Source: Anaeromassilibacillus sp. An250 | GTDB lineage: Bacteria; Bacillota; Clostridia; Oscillospirales; Acutalibacteraceae | Direction: 5' to 3' | Assembly (NCBI RefSeq): GCF_002159845.1 | Contig: NZ_NFJK01000015.1 | Span: 1 to 64,000 of the forward strand | DNA length: 64,000 nucleotides | Shown: positions 7,080 through 15,790 of the stretch, piece by piece | How positions within the stretch are numbered: position 1 is the first letter of the stretch | Layout of the letters: each line of letters opens with the position of its first letter | Notes under the pieces: generated by a model | Seen by the model: the letters and a program-made list of their open reading frames with translations, nothing else | Database searches by the model: none | What the model was told of the DNA's origin: nothing | Program-made: the position numbers and the translations under genes

Positions 7080-9143
7080 TTAATCTGACACTTCCCTTGA
7101 GCCCATTTTTTCAAATCGTTTAAATGCTTTATCTGCAATCTCCAGCTTATGATATTTATCGGTATCCAACTCATCAATAATATGAATAAGTTCATGACTA
7201 TTAAGTGTTATGGCCATAATTATCTGGCTTTGGGAACTAACTTCAGATACTGACTGAATAAAGCTGTTCATATCTTCTGAAACTATACTTTGTTGAGCGG
7301 GTTCATCAAAAATAATAACTCCGGGATGATTTCCGTCTTTTTCAATCGAAACCTGTAAAAGAGCCAGTGTAAAAGCCCAGATTGTTCTGATTCCATCACT
7401 TGCAGATGAATCAAATTTCATATCAAATCCATCAATGGTTGGTAGCAAAGATTCTTCTGAGATTTCTATACCGTCAAAACTTGATAAGCTACTATAGTGG
7501 TATCTTCGCAGATTGTCAATAAAGTGAGATTTCAATAGAGCTATTTTGCTCATATCCATTTCAGAAATCCCCTTCTTCGGCAAACGACTTTTCTGCTCTA
7601 AATAATCATTCCACTTTTCCGATAAGTCATTTAGATTATCAAGAAAAGAATAAAATGCATCTTGCAAATCTGATAACTGCTCAATTTGTTTCGATATTTC
7701 TATCTTTTTTAAAATTATTGCTTCAGATGCTTCGGTATCTGTTGTGGTAAAAAGGTCTGACCGAAGGGTTTGCGCTAAACGGCGTAAAGTTAATAGTCTA
7801 CTTTCATAGCTATCTTTTTCTTTTTGTAGCGCGTCACGAGTATTCTTACGGCTATTGAGAGAAAATTCCAGCATACTTTTTTGCGCCTTAAGATGCCGTA
7901 TGTTTTCTTCAATACTCATAAAGCCACTACACGGATTAGCTTCTAAAAGATTATCTTGAATTTGCTGTTTGCAAGTTGGACAAATATTTGCACTTACCTG
8001 CCCATTACTAACTTCCGAACCAAATTTTTGTAATCTGGCTGCATCCTCATTATTTCTAATATCAGTACAAATAAGTTGAAGATCAGAAGTCAGCCGATGA
8101 ATTGTTTCACTAATTCCAGATAATTTCTGCATTAGATGACGTACAATCTCTTCAAATTTGAGAATGGCTGCTTCTGTTTCTGAAAGCTCTGTATTTAAAG
8201 CCTCAAAATTATCAGTCACTCGTGGCTTCAATTGACGCAATGAGTCATATTCCGTTTTTAATTGATTGTTTTTTTCATCTATAGTAGTTTTCTCAACTGT
8301 TAGAATAGCAATACGCGAAAACTGTTTGTCTGAAAGCACGCAGGGATGCACGGGGATATTAACAATATCGCAAGATTCGGAATAAGCACGTCGCTGTATT
8401 TCTTTGATAAGCTGTTCCCACTTATTTTCAAGGTCTGTTTTTATACCATTTAGTCGATCTCGCTCTTTTTCGTTTTTAAAGGTATCGAGACCAAGTATAT
8501 ATTCAACCACTCGCTTTTTCGACTCTCGAATGCCAAATACGGGCATTCCCGACAGGATATCAGACCAGCCATGTTTTTGTTCAATAAACATAGCTGAAAA
8601 AATGATTTGTAAATACAGTTTTCGTTCACTACCATCAGATGTGCGAACTAAAGGAAGATTTAAATGTAAAAAGTCCTCTAAAAATGCATGAAATCCTCGT
8701 TGACTTGTAGCAGCATGCTGAATGTTTACATAAAAATCTTCCGACTGGGTTTTGGGATTACTAATCAAATCATATTCACTAAAATATACAGTAATAAGTC
8801 TATTGTCTTTATTTTCTGCTTTAATGCTTCTATAAACTGTTATTTCTTCGGAGCCATTACTGATTTCAAGATAGGCTCCAGATTCTGTAACATTCCATGA
8901 TTTTCCATTGTCATCAATTGTATTTTTAAAAGCAGATGTTAATACCTTCCCACCAATGCCTGCGACACCACCCAGTATCTGCTCAAAACCAAGGCAATAA
9001 TATATAGCTGCAAGTATAGAACTTTTTCCGCAAGTGTTTTCCTTACTTGCCACAAAATTTAACCCTTTTTTAAAAGATTCATCTATTCCATACATGCCGT
9101 TTGCAGTATTAATTTCAACACGTAATCTATTAATCCTCAGCAT
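7080..9143 (-). CDS. SMC/Rad50-like ABC ATPase of a putative ABC-3C system
   Basis: A 687-residue ATPase. The Walker A region is atypical, ASKENTCGKSSIL at about residues 32-44. A split ABC head surrounds long helical, probably coiled-coil segments (about 215-590) with a zinc-hook-like CPTC near residue 390. The C-terminal head carries DGIRTIWAFTLALLQ and Walker B GVIIFDEPAQQS. This architecture is that of ATPases in predicted ABC-three-component conflict systems. The ATG overlaps the previous gene by 14 bases and has GGAGGG upstream. Low GC compared with neighbours indicates transfer. The exact subfamily needs a profile search. Confidence 0.7.
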   Translation of the reverse strand: MLRINRLRVEINTANGMYGIDESFKKGLNFVASKENTCGKSSILAAIYYCLGFEQILGGVAGIGGKVLTSAFKNTIDDNGKSWNVTESGAYLEISNGSEEITVYRSIKAENKDNRLITVYFSEYDLISNPKTQSEDFYVNIQHAATSQRGFHAFLEDFLHLNLPLVRTSDGSERKLYLQIIFSAMFIEQKHGWSDILSGMPVFGIRESKKRVVEYILGLDTFKNEKERDRLNGIKTDLENKWEQLIKEIQRRAYSESCDIVNIPVHPCVLSDKQFSRIAILTVEKTTIDEKNNQLKTEYDSLRQLKPRVTDNFEALNTELSETEAAILKFEEIVRHLMQKLSGISETIHRLTSDLQLICTDIRNNEDAARLQKFGSEVSNGQVSANICPTCKQQIQDNLLEANPCSGFMSIEENIRHLKAQKSMLEFSLNSRKNTRDALQKEKDSYESRLLTLRRLAQTLRSDLFTTTDTEASEAIILKKIEISKQIEQLSDLQDAFYSFLDNLNDLSEKWNDYLEQKSRLPKKGISEMDMSKIALLKSHFIDNLRRYHYSSLSSFDGIEISEESLLPTIDGFDMKFDSSASDGIRTIWAFTLALLQVSIEKDGNHPGVIIFDEPAQQSIVSEDMNSFIQSVSEVSSQSQIIMAITLNSHELIHIIDELDTDKYHKLEIADKAFKRFEKMGSREVSD

Positions 9144-9612
9144 GTCTATCCCTCCAAATTTCAGTGAGTTCCTTAATCCTTGATTCAGTAAGTCTTTTTG
9201 ACAAATCTGTAAGTTCTCTAATTTCAGTCACCATTAGATCGCCAGCCAATTTAATTCGCTCTGCGAAATTTTTCCCTTGGTCTGTTAGTTTATAATTCCC
9301 GTTTTGCTGTTGTACGACAAAGCCATAAGCCACTGCGTATGTAAGTGCTCTATTTACTGCCGGATCAAACCTAACTACCACTGATTCATTTGTTTTATCA
9401 GAAAACTCTAATAGATTGTCCATGTTCTTTTGTGATAACAATGCAAAGGATATCATATGAAGTTTAATTAGCGAGCAAGACGTTCCCCATCCACATATGT
9501 ACATAATAAGACACAACTGAGAAACCTTATAACTTATTCGATAGTTATATGGTACCGCATCTGGTTTTGCATCAAAAATTATATCACCTTGTAGAGGAAA
9601 CTGATTTACCAT
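9130..9612 (-). CDS. middle component of the putative ABC-3C system
   Basis: A 160-residue protein between the nuclease-like gene and the ATPase gene, overlapping the latter by 14 bases. The segment RALTYAVAYGFVVQQQNGNYKLTDQGKNFAERI looks like a winged-helix domain (about residues 88-125), followed by a helical tail. A small, variable wHTH-like protein in this place is what ABC-three-component operons call the middle component. I assign it from context and the winged-helix pattern rather than by recognising its family. AGGAGTG lies before the ATG. Confidence 0.6.
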   Translation of the reverse strand: MVNQFPLQGDIIFDAKPDAVPYNYRISYKVSQLCLIMYICGWGTSCSLIKLHMISFALLSQKNMDNLLEFSDKTNESVVVRFDPAVNRALTYAVAYGFVVQQQNGNYKLTDQGKNFAERIKLAGDLMVTEIRELTDLSKRLTESRIKELTEIWRDRHAED

Positions 9613-9615
9613 TAG

Positions 9616-10572
9616 TTATACACTCCTGAATTCCATAGAACAATCAGCCAACCAACTTGCGACTAAATCTTGTTTTAGTTCTACAACGGAAGCTTGTGTC
9701 AGCATTTTGGAAAAATCTTTTTCGAGTTTTTCTTGAAACTCGTTAAGGATATTATTAAATAAACTTTGATTTAATTGCCGGTCAGTATTCATCCGAGTTT
9801 TCAATGAAACTTCTCTTTTATAGCTCTGTTCTAATTTGTAGAGATCTTCATATATTTCTGGGAAATGAAGTTGTAAGTTATTCATGATTTCCAGTCCAGC
9901 TATATAATAATCAATATAAACATTAATCACATAGTTTAAATCAGGATCATCTTCGTCAACATGCATTACTGCTCCTACTTTACGACGTATATTAGCGACT
10001 TTTTGGGAATCACATTTTGACCAATCAGGCTTCTCTTGATGTTGAACAGCTAAATTAAGCTTCATATCAGTAAGGTTTGTACGAATAATTCTGCTAATTT
10101 CCGGTGAAAAATCTTCTGCAACTTTAACAAGTATTTTAAAATCATCAGAAATATAGGCAAACAAAGTAGGATTCTTCTTTTTGGCAGTTAACACTTCTTG
10201 CTGCTTCGATTGCGCATGACTAAGAATCCTCGGATCTTTATATTCAGGAATATTAAAATGCCATTCAGCAATAGGCGGAACTCCTAATTTTTTAAGGCGC
10301 TCTCCATTATTCATTAATTTTTCGATATCTGCAGTTAGCTTGTCCCTTTGATGAGTATAAAGTTCATTATCTGAATATATACGTTCTGGACAATAGCACT
10401 GATGAACTATTCCGCTATGAGTAAATCCTTCAATACCAGCATCTCCACCTTGCACTGCAGGGATAGCTGTATAATGCTCTCTTTGATATCTTAGACGATA
10501 ACATTTTACACAGAGTTCTTCCCATGCGTTTCCAGTCATATATCCTTCAATAAATGTCATAATACTGCTCAT
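9616..10572 (-). CDS. restriction-endonuclease-like effector of the putative ABC-3C system
   Basis: A 318-residue protein. The N-terminal part has the outline of a PD-(D/E)xK nuclease: GNAWEELCVKCYRLRY helix (about residues 14-29), then IPAVQGGDAGIEGF and GIVHQCYCPE. The usual catalytic lysine after the Q/E-x position appears to be tyrosine, so activity is uncertain. The C-terminal half is helical and ends with SWLADCSMEF, resembling tails of other three-component effectors. Its ATG overlaps the stop of the small upstream gene as TAATG, and the middle-component gene follows after three bases. Cytosolic. Confidence 0.6.
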   Translation of the reverse strand: MSSIMTFIEGYMTGNAWEELCVKCYRLRYQREHYTAIPAVQGGDAGIEGFTHSGIVHQCYCPERIYSDNELYTHQRDKLTADIEKLMNNGERLKKLGVPPIAEWHFNIPEYKDPRILSHAQSKQQEVLTAKKKNPTLFAYISDDFKILVKVAEDFSPEISRIIRTNLTDMKLNLAVQHQEKPDWSKCDSQKVANIRRKVGAVMHVDEDDPDLNYVINVYIDYYIAGLEIMNNLQLHFPEIYEDLYKLEQSYKREVSLKTRMNTDRQLNQSLFNNILNEFQEKLEKDFSKMLTQASVVELKQDLVASWLADCSMEFRSV

Positions 10573-10781
10573 TATATCCGTCCTCTTAGCTTGTTTATTC
10601 CAATTGAATTTGTGTAGTCAGGCTGGGAAGATAAAGCATGATAGTCTATACAAAATTCAGCAATGTCATTTATATAGCGAATTTTGACAAGGTGAAATGT
10701 TAAATAGGTCTTGGTAATGATTACCTCTCGATGGAATAAGAATAATCTATCTCCTACTTGTGGGGGGGTCTGAACTTTCAT
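10572..10781 (-). CDS. small first gene of the putative ABC-3C operon
   Basis: A 69-residue protein of unknown function, beginning MKVQTPPQVGDRLFLFHREV. Its high beta-strand propensity and VGDRLFLF/VKIRYI strands suggest a small SH3-like barrel, which is inference only. It is translationally coupled to the nuclease-like gene (TAATG overlap) and has a GGGGGG Shine-Dalgarno five bases before its ATG. It is the promoter-proximal gene, so it could be a regulator, an antitoxin-like partner or a structural subunit. Confidence 0.6.
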   Translation of the reverse strand: MKVQTPPQVGDRLFLFHREVIITKTYLTFHLVKIRYINDIAEFCIDYHALSSQPDYTNSIGINKLRGRI

Positions 10782-10850
10782 GCTTTCCCCCCTTTCTTCA
10801 CAAATCTTTTATTTCAAAGAACAATCTACAACGTACACTTACTCATTTTC

Positions 10851-10879
10851 ATTATAACAGAAACGCTGCAATTTTGAAA
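10851..10879 (-). promoter_or_regulatory. probable promoter of the ABC-3C-like operon
   Basis: On the minus strand TTTCAA (10874-10879), a 17-base spacer and TATAAT (10851-10856) lie 70 bases before the first start codon. Confidence 0.6.
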
Positions 10880-10920
10880 GTGATTTTTCTCTCTATATAC
10901 TAAAGTTACCCACAAAAAAA

Positions 10921-10967
10921 TAGCACCGATGCTCCCCGGATTGAGGACATCGGTGCTATTTTTTTGC
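10921..10967. terminator. bidirectional terminator
   Basis: AATAGCACCGATG and CATCGGTGCTATT form a 13-bp stem with T-runs on both sides. It ends the recombinase gene that stops at 10975 and insulates the defence-like operon from it. Confidence 0.9.
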
Positions 10968-10974
10968 AGGCAAC

Positions 10975-12618
10975 CTATTTTTTCAATGGCAGGTTTGCGT
11001 CCTGCTCATATCCACCTACAAACCGTATTCTGATTTGGGTAGCAGATAAAACAGTCACCTGTTCAATAATTCTTCGGATGAAGTCATCGTTAAATTCAGT
11101 AAGGTTCAGGTTTTCCTCGTTATTGATATAAAGCAGGGCCTGTTGGTACTGGTATTCCTGTGCCTGATTTGCCATCTTCTTTTTCTGGATTTCCTGCAGT
11201 TGGTTAGTAAGGCCCATCTTTTGTTCGGAAAGCTGCCGTAACTTGGCGGCATAGAAGTCGCTGTCACCACCCTGTGCGATAATTTTAACTAAGGCCGACA
11301 TTTCCTGCTGCAGCTTGTCTATTTGCTTTTCCAGCGATTGCGGTGTGATTTGATTCCCGGAAAACAGGATAATGTTTTCTTGAACATCACGCAGATTTTT
11401 CAGGATATCATCTTTGTCCCCGACCACTTTTTGAATACATTGGAGGATTGCTTGATGTAAGGCTTCTTCCGATATGGTTGGTGAATGCTGGCAGTATTTT
11501 GTTCCGAATTCCAATCGGCTGATGCAGCGCCATACTACTTTCTTCTTGCCTTTTTTCACCCAAGTGGTCCGGCGATACATGGAACCGCATTCTCCGCAAA
11601 CCAGCCTTTCGGAGAGAGCATACTTGCTGCAGTATTTGCCCAGCGCGCTCTTGGTTTTCTTTTGGGAAACCTTCTTTTTGCTGTTCCTTCTGGTCAGTTC
11701 AAGCTGGACATTTAGGAAATCCTCACGAGGGATAATGGCCGGATGGTTGTCAGTGATGTAATATTGGGTGATTTCCCCGTTGTTTTTCTTCTTTTTCTTG
11801 GTTAGGAAGTCTACGGTGTAACTCTTTTGCAGCAGTACATCTCCCATGTATTTCTCATTCCGCAAGATATGTTCAATACTGGATAATCCCCATTCTGTAT
11901 TCCCCCGTGGCGTCAGTATGTTTCGCCGTTCCAAGGCTTCCTTGATCTGGCGCAGGCTGCGGCCCAGCAGGAACAGGTTAAAAATCATTTTGATATGTTC
12001 TGCTTCTTCTGGCACAATCTCCGGCTCTCCGTCATCTCCCTTTTTATAGCCCAGCATATTCTTATAAGGAAAGGCGAATTTTCCTTGACTGTACCCTTTT
12101 CGTTTGCCCCATTTGACATTGTTGCTCAGAGATTCGCTTTCGCCTTGGGCGAAGGCACTGGTCCATGTGAAGAATATTTCGCTGGTTACACGGGAGGTGT
12201 CCAGCCCTTCTTTTTCAAACCGGATGATAATGCCCCGATCCTTGAGCATTCGTATGTACGAAATGCATTGCAGGGTATTTCGGGAAAATCTGGATAGCGA
12301 CTTTGCCAGTATCATGTCGATTTTCCCTTTTTTGCACTGCTTTATCATTTCCATAAAACCGGGGCGGTTCTCATCTCTGGTTCCGCTGATGCCATCGTCT
12401 GAAAAAACGCCAGCATATTCCCACTCAGGATTTGAGCGAATCAAATCCTCATAATAGGTGATTTGGTTTTCGATACTGGTCTGCTGTTCTTCCTGCTCTG
12501 TACTGACTCGGCAGTAAGCCGCTACCCTTAGCCTGTGATTGCGGGTTCGGGCCTGCAGCACTGGGGAGGGTTTAATCTCCCGGATGATTTTCTGCCTGAT
12601 GGGGGCTTGTGTCTCCAT
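10975..12618 (-). CDS. large serine recombinase
   Basis: A 547-residue site-specific recombinase. The catalytic resolvase domain starts at about residue 30 with RVAAYCRVSTEQEEQQTSIE (nucleophile serine in CRVS), continues with GISGTRDENRPGFMEMI and LAKSLSRFSRNT, then has a recombinase domain (about 190-290), a zinc ribbon (CGECGSMYRRTTWV...CISR) and a coiled-coil tail. It can excise or integrate the element through a short core site. AAGGAG lies before the ATG. It is the last gene of a recombinase cluster and is followed by a terminator. Confidence 0.92.
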   Translation of the reverse strand: METQAPIRQKIIREIKPSPVLQARTRNHRLRVAAYCRVSTEQEEQQTSIENQITYYEDLIRSNPEWEYAGVFSDDGISGTRDENRPGFMEMIKQCKKGKIDMILAKSLSRFSRNTLQCISYIRMLKDRGIIIRFEKEGLDTSRVTSEIFFTWTSAFAQGESESLSNNVKWGKRKGYSQGKFAFPYKNMLGYKKGDDGEPEIVPEEAEHIKMIFNLFLLGRSLRQIKEALERRNILTPRGNTEWGLSSIEHILRNEKYMGDVLLQKSYTVDFLTKKKKKNNGEITQYYITDNHPAIIPREDFLNVQLELTRRNSKKKVSQKKTKSALGKYCSKYALSERLVCGECGSMYRRTTWVKKGKKKVVWRCISRLEFGTKYCQHSPTISEEALHQAILQCIQKVVGDKDDILKNLRDVQENIILFSGNQITPQSLEKQIDKLQQEMSALVKIIAQGGDSDFYAAKLRQLSEQKMGLTNQLQEIQKKKMANQAQEYQYQQALLYINNEENLNLTEFNDDFIRRIIEQVTVLSATQIRIRFVGGYEQDANLPLKK

Positions 12619-12640
12619 ATAAATGCTCCTTTCCGGTAGG

Positions 12641-13486
12641 CTATATCACTTTTCCGTTTCGCAGTTGAAGGTGAACGGAAGTATTTGGCTGAATAAGGAT
12701 TTTCTCTGCTATGCTGCTAAACAGGTCGTAGTCGAAGTCGGAAATCAGGGGTTGATCGGCCAGCCGTTCCTGTATAAGCTGAGTCATCTGCTCCGAAGCG
12801 CCGCTTTCGCTGACTTCGTATTTCGCTTTGGCACAATCCATGATAAGCTGGAGCAGTTGATCCGCATTAGCGCGGGGATTGGTCATCTGCCGGTCAATTT
12901 CATTATTCAGCCGGAGGACTTCGATGGATAAGCATTCACAATGCCTTTCTTCCGGTTTCAGCTTTTCCCGGTTTTCAATTGCCCGGTTTAATAGGGCAGT
13001 CACGCTTTGCAGCAATAATTCGTCTGGTATGTAGTCTGTGCTGATTCCGCATTTTGGGCATTCCCACAGGATGTATCCTGTCCGCATATTGACTCGCTTG
13101 AGGATTTGCTCACAGTTTCCACAGCAGATCTTCTGGCGGATTTTTTTCATTTCCGCAGGTAGGCTGCCGCCATATTGCTTTGCCTTGGCTGCTCTGAGGA
13201 AAGCTGCTTCTTCCCACTGTTCCTTTGAAACCAGCGGCGGGAATCCTTCATCGCCTGCGTACTTGGAATTATCCAAAATCCGGCAAATCATGGTTTTATT
13301 CCATTGCCCGGCTCCTTCCCGATAAGGAATGCCCGACAAGGAGGCATATTTGGCGAGTGTTGAAAGGGCGGCCCTTTCAAGATATTTTGAAAAGATAGCC
13401 TGCACCAAAGGTCCCTCGTCAGGATGCGGGATGATTTTCCCCTTTTCCATTTGATATCCGAAGGGCAGGTATCTTTTCTTTTTCAT
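12641..13486 (-). CDS. serine-recombinase-like protein without catalytic domain
   Basis: A 281-residue protein that starts directly at the recombinase domain (YLPFGYQMEKGKIIPHPDEG), has a zinc ribbon (CGNCEQILKRVN...CPKCGISTDY at about 122-155) and a helical tail, but no N-terminal resolvase domain and no catalytic serine. Similar DNA-binding-only proteins occur between two full recombinases in ICEs, so this is probably a genuine accessory subunit and not simple decay. It lies 11 bases after the upstream recombinase gene in the same operon. Confidence 0.8.
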   Translation of the reverse strand: MKKKRYLPFGYQMEKGKIIPHPDEGPLVQAIFSKYLERAALSTLAKYASLSGIPYREGAGQWNKTMICRILDNSKYAGDEGFPPLVSKEQWEEAAFLRAAKAKQYGGSLPAEMKKIRQKICCGNCEQILKRVNMRTGYILWECPKCGISTDYIPDELLLQSVTALLNRAIENREKLKPEERHCECLSIEVLRLNNEIDRQMTNPRANADQLLQLIMDCAKAKYEVSESGASEQMTQLIQERLADQPLISDFDYDLFSSIAEKILIQPNTSVHLQLRNGKVI

Positions 13487-13497
13487 TAGTACAACTC

Positions 13498-15093
13498 CTA
13501 TCTTCTTTCAGCCAATTCCATCCCGTTGATTAACCGGAAACAGATGGTGTCTGAGAAAATCCTCACTTTAATAACCATATTGCGAAAGGCTACAGGTTCA
13601 AACTCTAAGATGCTTTCCTGTTCTTCAAAAATTTTCAGAAGCAGGCGGCTTCCATCAAGTATTTCGTGGTAGTCATTTAAATCACGGTATCGCTGGAGCT
13701 CCTTCCGCAAATTTTCCAGCTTAGTGTTATTGGTATTGGTTTCACTCATATAAAAAGCAGAATCAATGCACTCTTTGGCTCTCAAAGTGGCCAGCGCATG
13801 ATTCTGCTCCAACAGATCCGCTATTTCTTTGTTCAACTGCATGGCCCCCGGATGGGACATGAAATTTTTATCGCGCAGTTTTTCCACCTGCGTAATAAAT
13901 GAGGTTAAAATCTCCGAGCGATTTCTCCCCAGCTTGTTATATAAGGTAACGAATGCGGATTCCACTTCGGACTCCTGCACATTTTCTATGGCGCACAGTT
14001 TTTTGTCACGGAAATGCCGATAACAGGCCCATACTACAGTTCCGGCTTTGGTTACCCGCCTGCAGAATGTGCTTCCGCACTCACTGCACTCCAGCATTTT
14101 GGTGAAAGTATAGGTTTGGATTTCTTTTTTCCGTCCATGGAGTTGATTTTTCTTTTTTAGAAGTTCCTGTGCCAGACGAAACACATTGGGGCTGACGATA
14201 GCTTCATGAGTATCCTCCGCATAAAATTGGCTTTTCTCTCCACGGTTCTTTACTTTCCTAAAAGGAAATGCGTCAGTGGTGAAGCGTTTCTGGAACAATT
14301 CGTCTCCCATGTAGCGTTCGTTGGTTAAAATATAAGAAACCCCGGTGGCACTCCACACGGGGTTTCCTTTCAGCTTTGGTACTTGGGCCTGCGCAAGTTC
14401 ATTGGCGATTTCTCGAATGCTTTTCCCTGAGAGAAAGTCCCCAAATATCTTTCGGACAACTTTCGCTTCTTCCGGGTGAATCAGAAGGCCGCCTTTTTCA
14501 TCTAAGCGGTAGCCATAAGGCGCTTGGGATAGACGGTAGGTTCCATTTTTCATCCGCATGACCGCGCCTTTACGCATGTTCTTTGCAATGGAAGTGGATT
14601 CTTCTTGTGAGAATGCACTGTACATGGAAAAGTACATTTCATTGGTCATGCGGCCTGTATCAATGCCTTCTTTTTCAAACGCAACGGCTATTCCTAATAT
14701 TTTCAGTTCCCGAACGGCTTCAATGCAGTCGGCGCTGTTTCTTCCGAATCGAGAAATGGATTTAACCAGTATGCGGTCAATCCTTCCGGCTCTGCAGTCC
14801 CGCATCATCCGTTGGAAATCGTCGCGCTTGTCGGCTCTGGTACCGGTTATGCCCTCGTCGGCATAGATGTCAATGAATTCCCAATCGCTGTGGGCTTGTA
14901 TCAGTTGGGTGAAATATTCGACCTGCGCGGAAAAGGAGTTCAACTGATCATCGGAGTTGCTGCTCACACGGGCATAGGCACAAACCCGGATTTTCTGTTT
15001 CTGTGGCCTTATCGTAGGTTCTATGATCTGCACCTGTGGCATTCTCCGCACCGCCCTTTCTGCGCTTTCTTGGGCGGCATCTATTGTGACCAC
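13498..15093 (-). CDS. large serine recombinase
   Basis: A 531-residue recombinase with a complete catalytic domain: IRVCAYARVSSNSDDQLNSF holds the nucleophile serine (about residues 35-54), followed by DEGITGTRADKRDDFQRMM and VKSISRFGRNSADC. Then come the recombinase domain, a zinc ribbon (CSECGSTFCRRVT...CYRH) and a coiled-coil tail. The GTG at 15093 is the first possible start after an in-frame stop, and its ribosome binding site is weak. It may be translated by coupling with the upstream SHOCT gene, which ends 54 bases earlier. Confidence 0.9.
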   Translation of the reverse strand: MVTIDAAQESAERAVRRMPQVQIIEPTIRPQKQKIRVCAYARVSSNSDDQLNSFSAQVEYFTQLIQAHSDWEFIDIYADEGITGTRADKRDDFQRMMRDCRAGRIDRILVKSISRFGRNSADCIEAVRELKILGIAVAFEKEGIDTGRMTNEMYFSMYSAFSQEESTSIAKNMRKGAVMRMKNGTYRLSQAPYGYRLDEKGGLLIHPEEAKVVRKIFGDFLSGKSIREIANELAQAQVPKLKGNPVWSATGVSYILTNERYMGDELFQKRFTTDAFPFRKVKNRGEKSQFYAEDTHEAIVSPNVFRLAQELLKKKNQLHGRKKEIQTYTFTKMLECSECGSTFCRRVTKAGTVVWACYRHFRDKKLCAIENVQESEVESAFVTLYNKLGRNRSEILTSFITQVEKLRDKNFMSHPGAMQLNKEIADLLEQNHALATLRAKECIDSAFYMSETNTNNTKLENLRKELQRYRDLNDYHEILDGSRLLLKIFEEQESILEFEPVAFRNMVIKVRIFSDTICFRLINGMELAERR

Positions 15094-15146
15094 CCCGCAG
15101 CAACAACATTACCACAACGGCTGGTACAAAGCTATCACGACAACCA

Positions 15147-15326
15147 CTAAATATCGTATCGCAAAACCCGGTATCTTTCGGCAATAGCAACAGTCGCTTT
15201 CTTGTAATTATCAGAGGTTATGACGCCATCGGCCAGCATCTTTTTCAAGATCGAAAGCGCCATATAATATTTGATTTCATTGACTATGAGAGGGGATGGC
15301 GCTTCTGGATTGTAAGTAACACGCAT
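15147..15326 (-). CDS. SHOCT-like small protein
   Basis: A 59-residue protein. The segment ALSILKKMLADGVITSDNYKKATVAIAERY fits the SHOCT pattern, a short helical oligomerisation motif often at the ends of other proteins. The ATG at 15326 is chosen for its AAAGGGGGA site seven bases upstream. Small SHOCT proteins are often found among ICE serine recombinases, where their role is unknown. It lies between the catalytic-only protein and the full recombinase in one operon. Confidence 0.65.
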   Translation of the reverse strand: MRVTYNPEAPSPLIVNEIKYYMALSILKKMLADGVITSDNYKKATVAIAERYRVLRYDI

Positions 15327-15340
15327 AAATCCATCCCCCT

Positions 15341-15775
15341 TTACCACGGCAAATGGAGGCCCTTTTGGGCCGCCCTCTGGAAAAAGTGGTTTTCCAATCC
15401 TTTGATGTGAAGCTCATACCGCAGGTCGCTCTCGGTGGTGATCAGTACCGCGTCGTGGTCCTGCAAAAATTCCAGTATTGGAATCAGGATGGCGGGATCG
15501 TGGCTCAGGCGGGTTAAATCCCGCACAAGCACAGCGCGGACAAAGCCGCCCTGCACACTCCGCATCATCTGTTTCAGGCCCATGCGTGCCATGCTTCTGC
15601 CGGTACCCATATCCTGCGAAGTTCCCACAACGGTGTATTCTCGATGATTGGCTTCCTCTAAGAGATTCCGCATCTGCTGAATCAGGACGAACATCCTTTT
15701 ATCGCTGCTGCGGCTGTATAGCCACATGGGGCGGTCCATATAGGGAAAATCCGCCGTTTCTGTTTTTCTGTTCAT
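15341..15775 (-). CDS. stand-alone resolvase catalytic domain protein
   Basis: A 144-residue protein that covers only the N-terminal resolvase fold: MWLYSRSSDKRMFVLIQQMR, then DMGTGRSMARMGLKQMMRSV and VLVRDLTRLSHDP, which match the recombinase positions of the catalytic serine, the arginine region and the LSRLSR motif. No DNA-binding part follows. The AAGGAG site and the four-gene operon with two full recombinases argue that it is made. It may be a regulator or a directionality partner, which is inference. Confidence 0.7.
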   Translation of the reverse strand: MNRKTETADFPYMDRPMWLYSRSSDKRMFVLIQQMRNLLEEANHREYTVVGTSQDMGTGRSMARMGLKQMMRSVQGGFVRAVLVRDLTRLSHDPAILIPILEFLQDHDAVLITTESDLRYELHIKGLENHFFQRAAQKGLHLPW

Positions 15776-15790
15776 CTATGTCAATCTCCT

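Noticed and set aside
7000-7100. Search for a direct att repeat shared with 48550-48760
   Set aside because: No direct repeat longer than a few bases was seen. Only the inverted motif was found, so no attL/attR is claimed.
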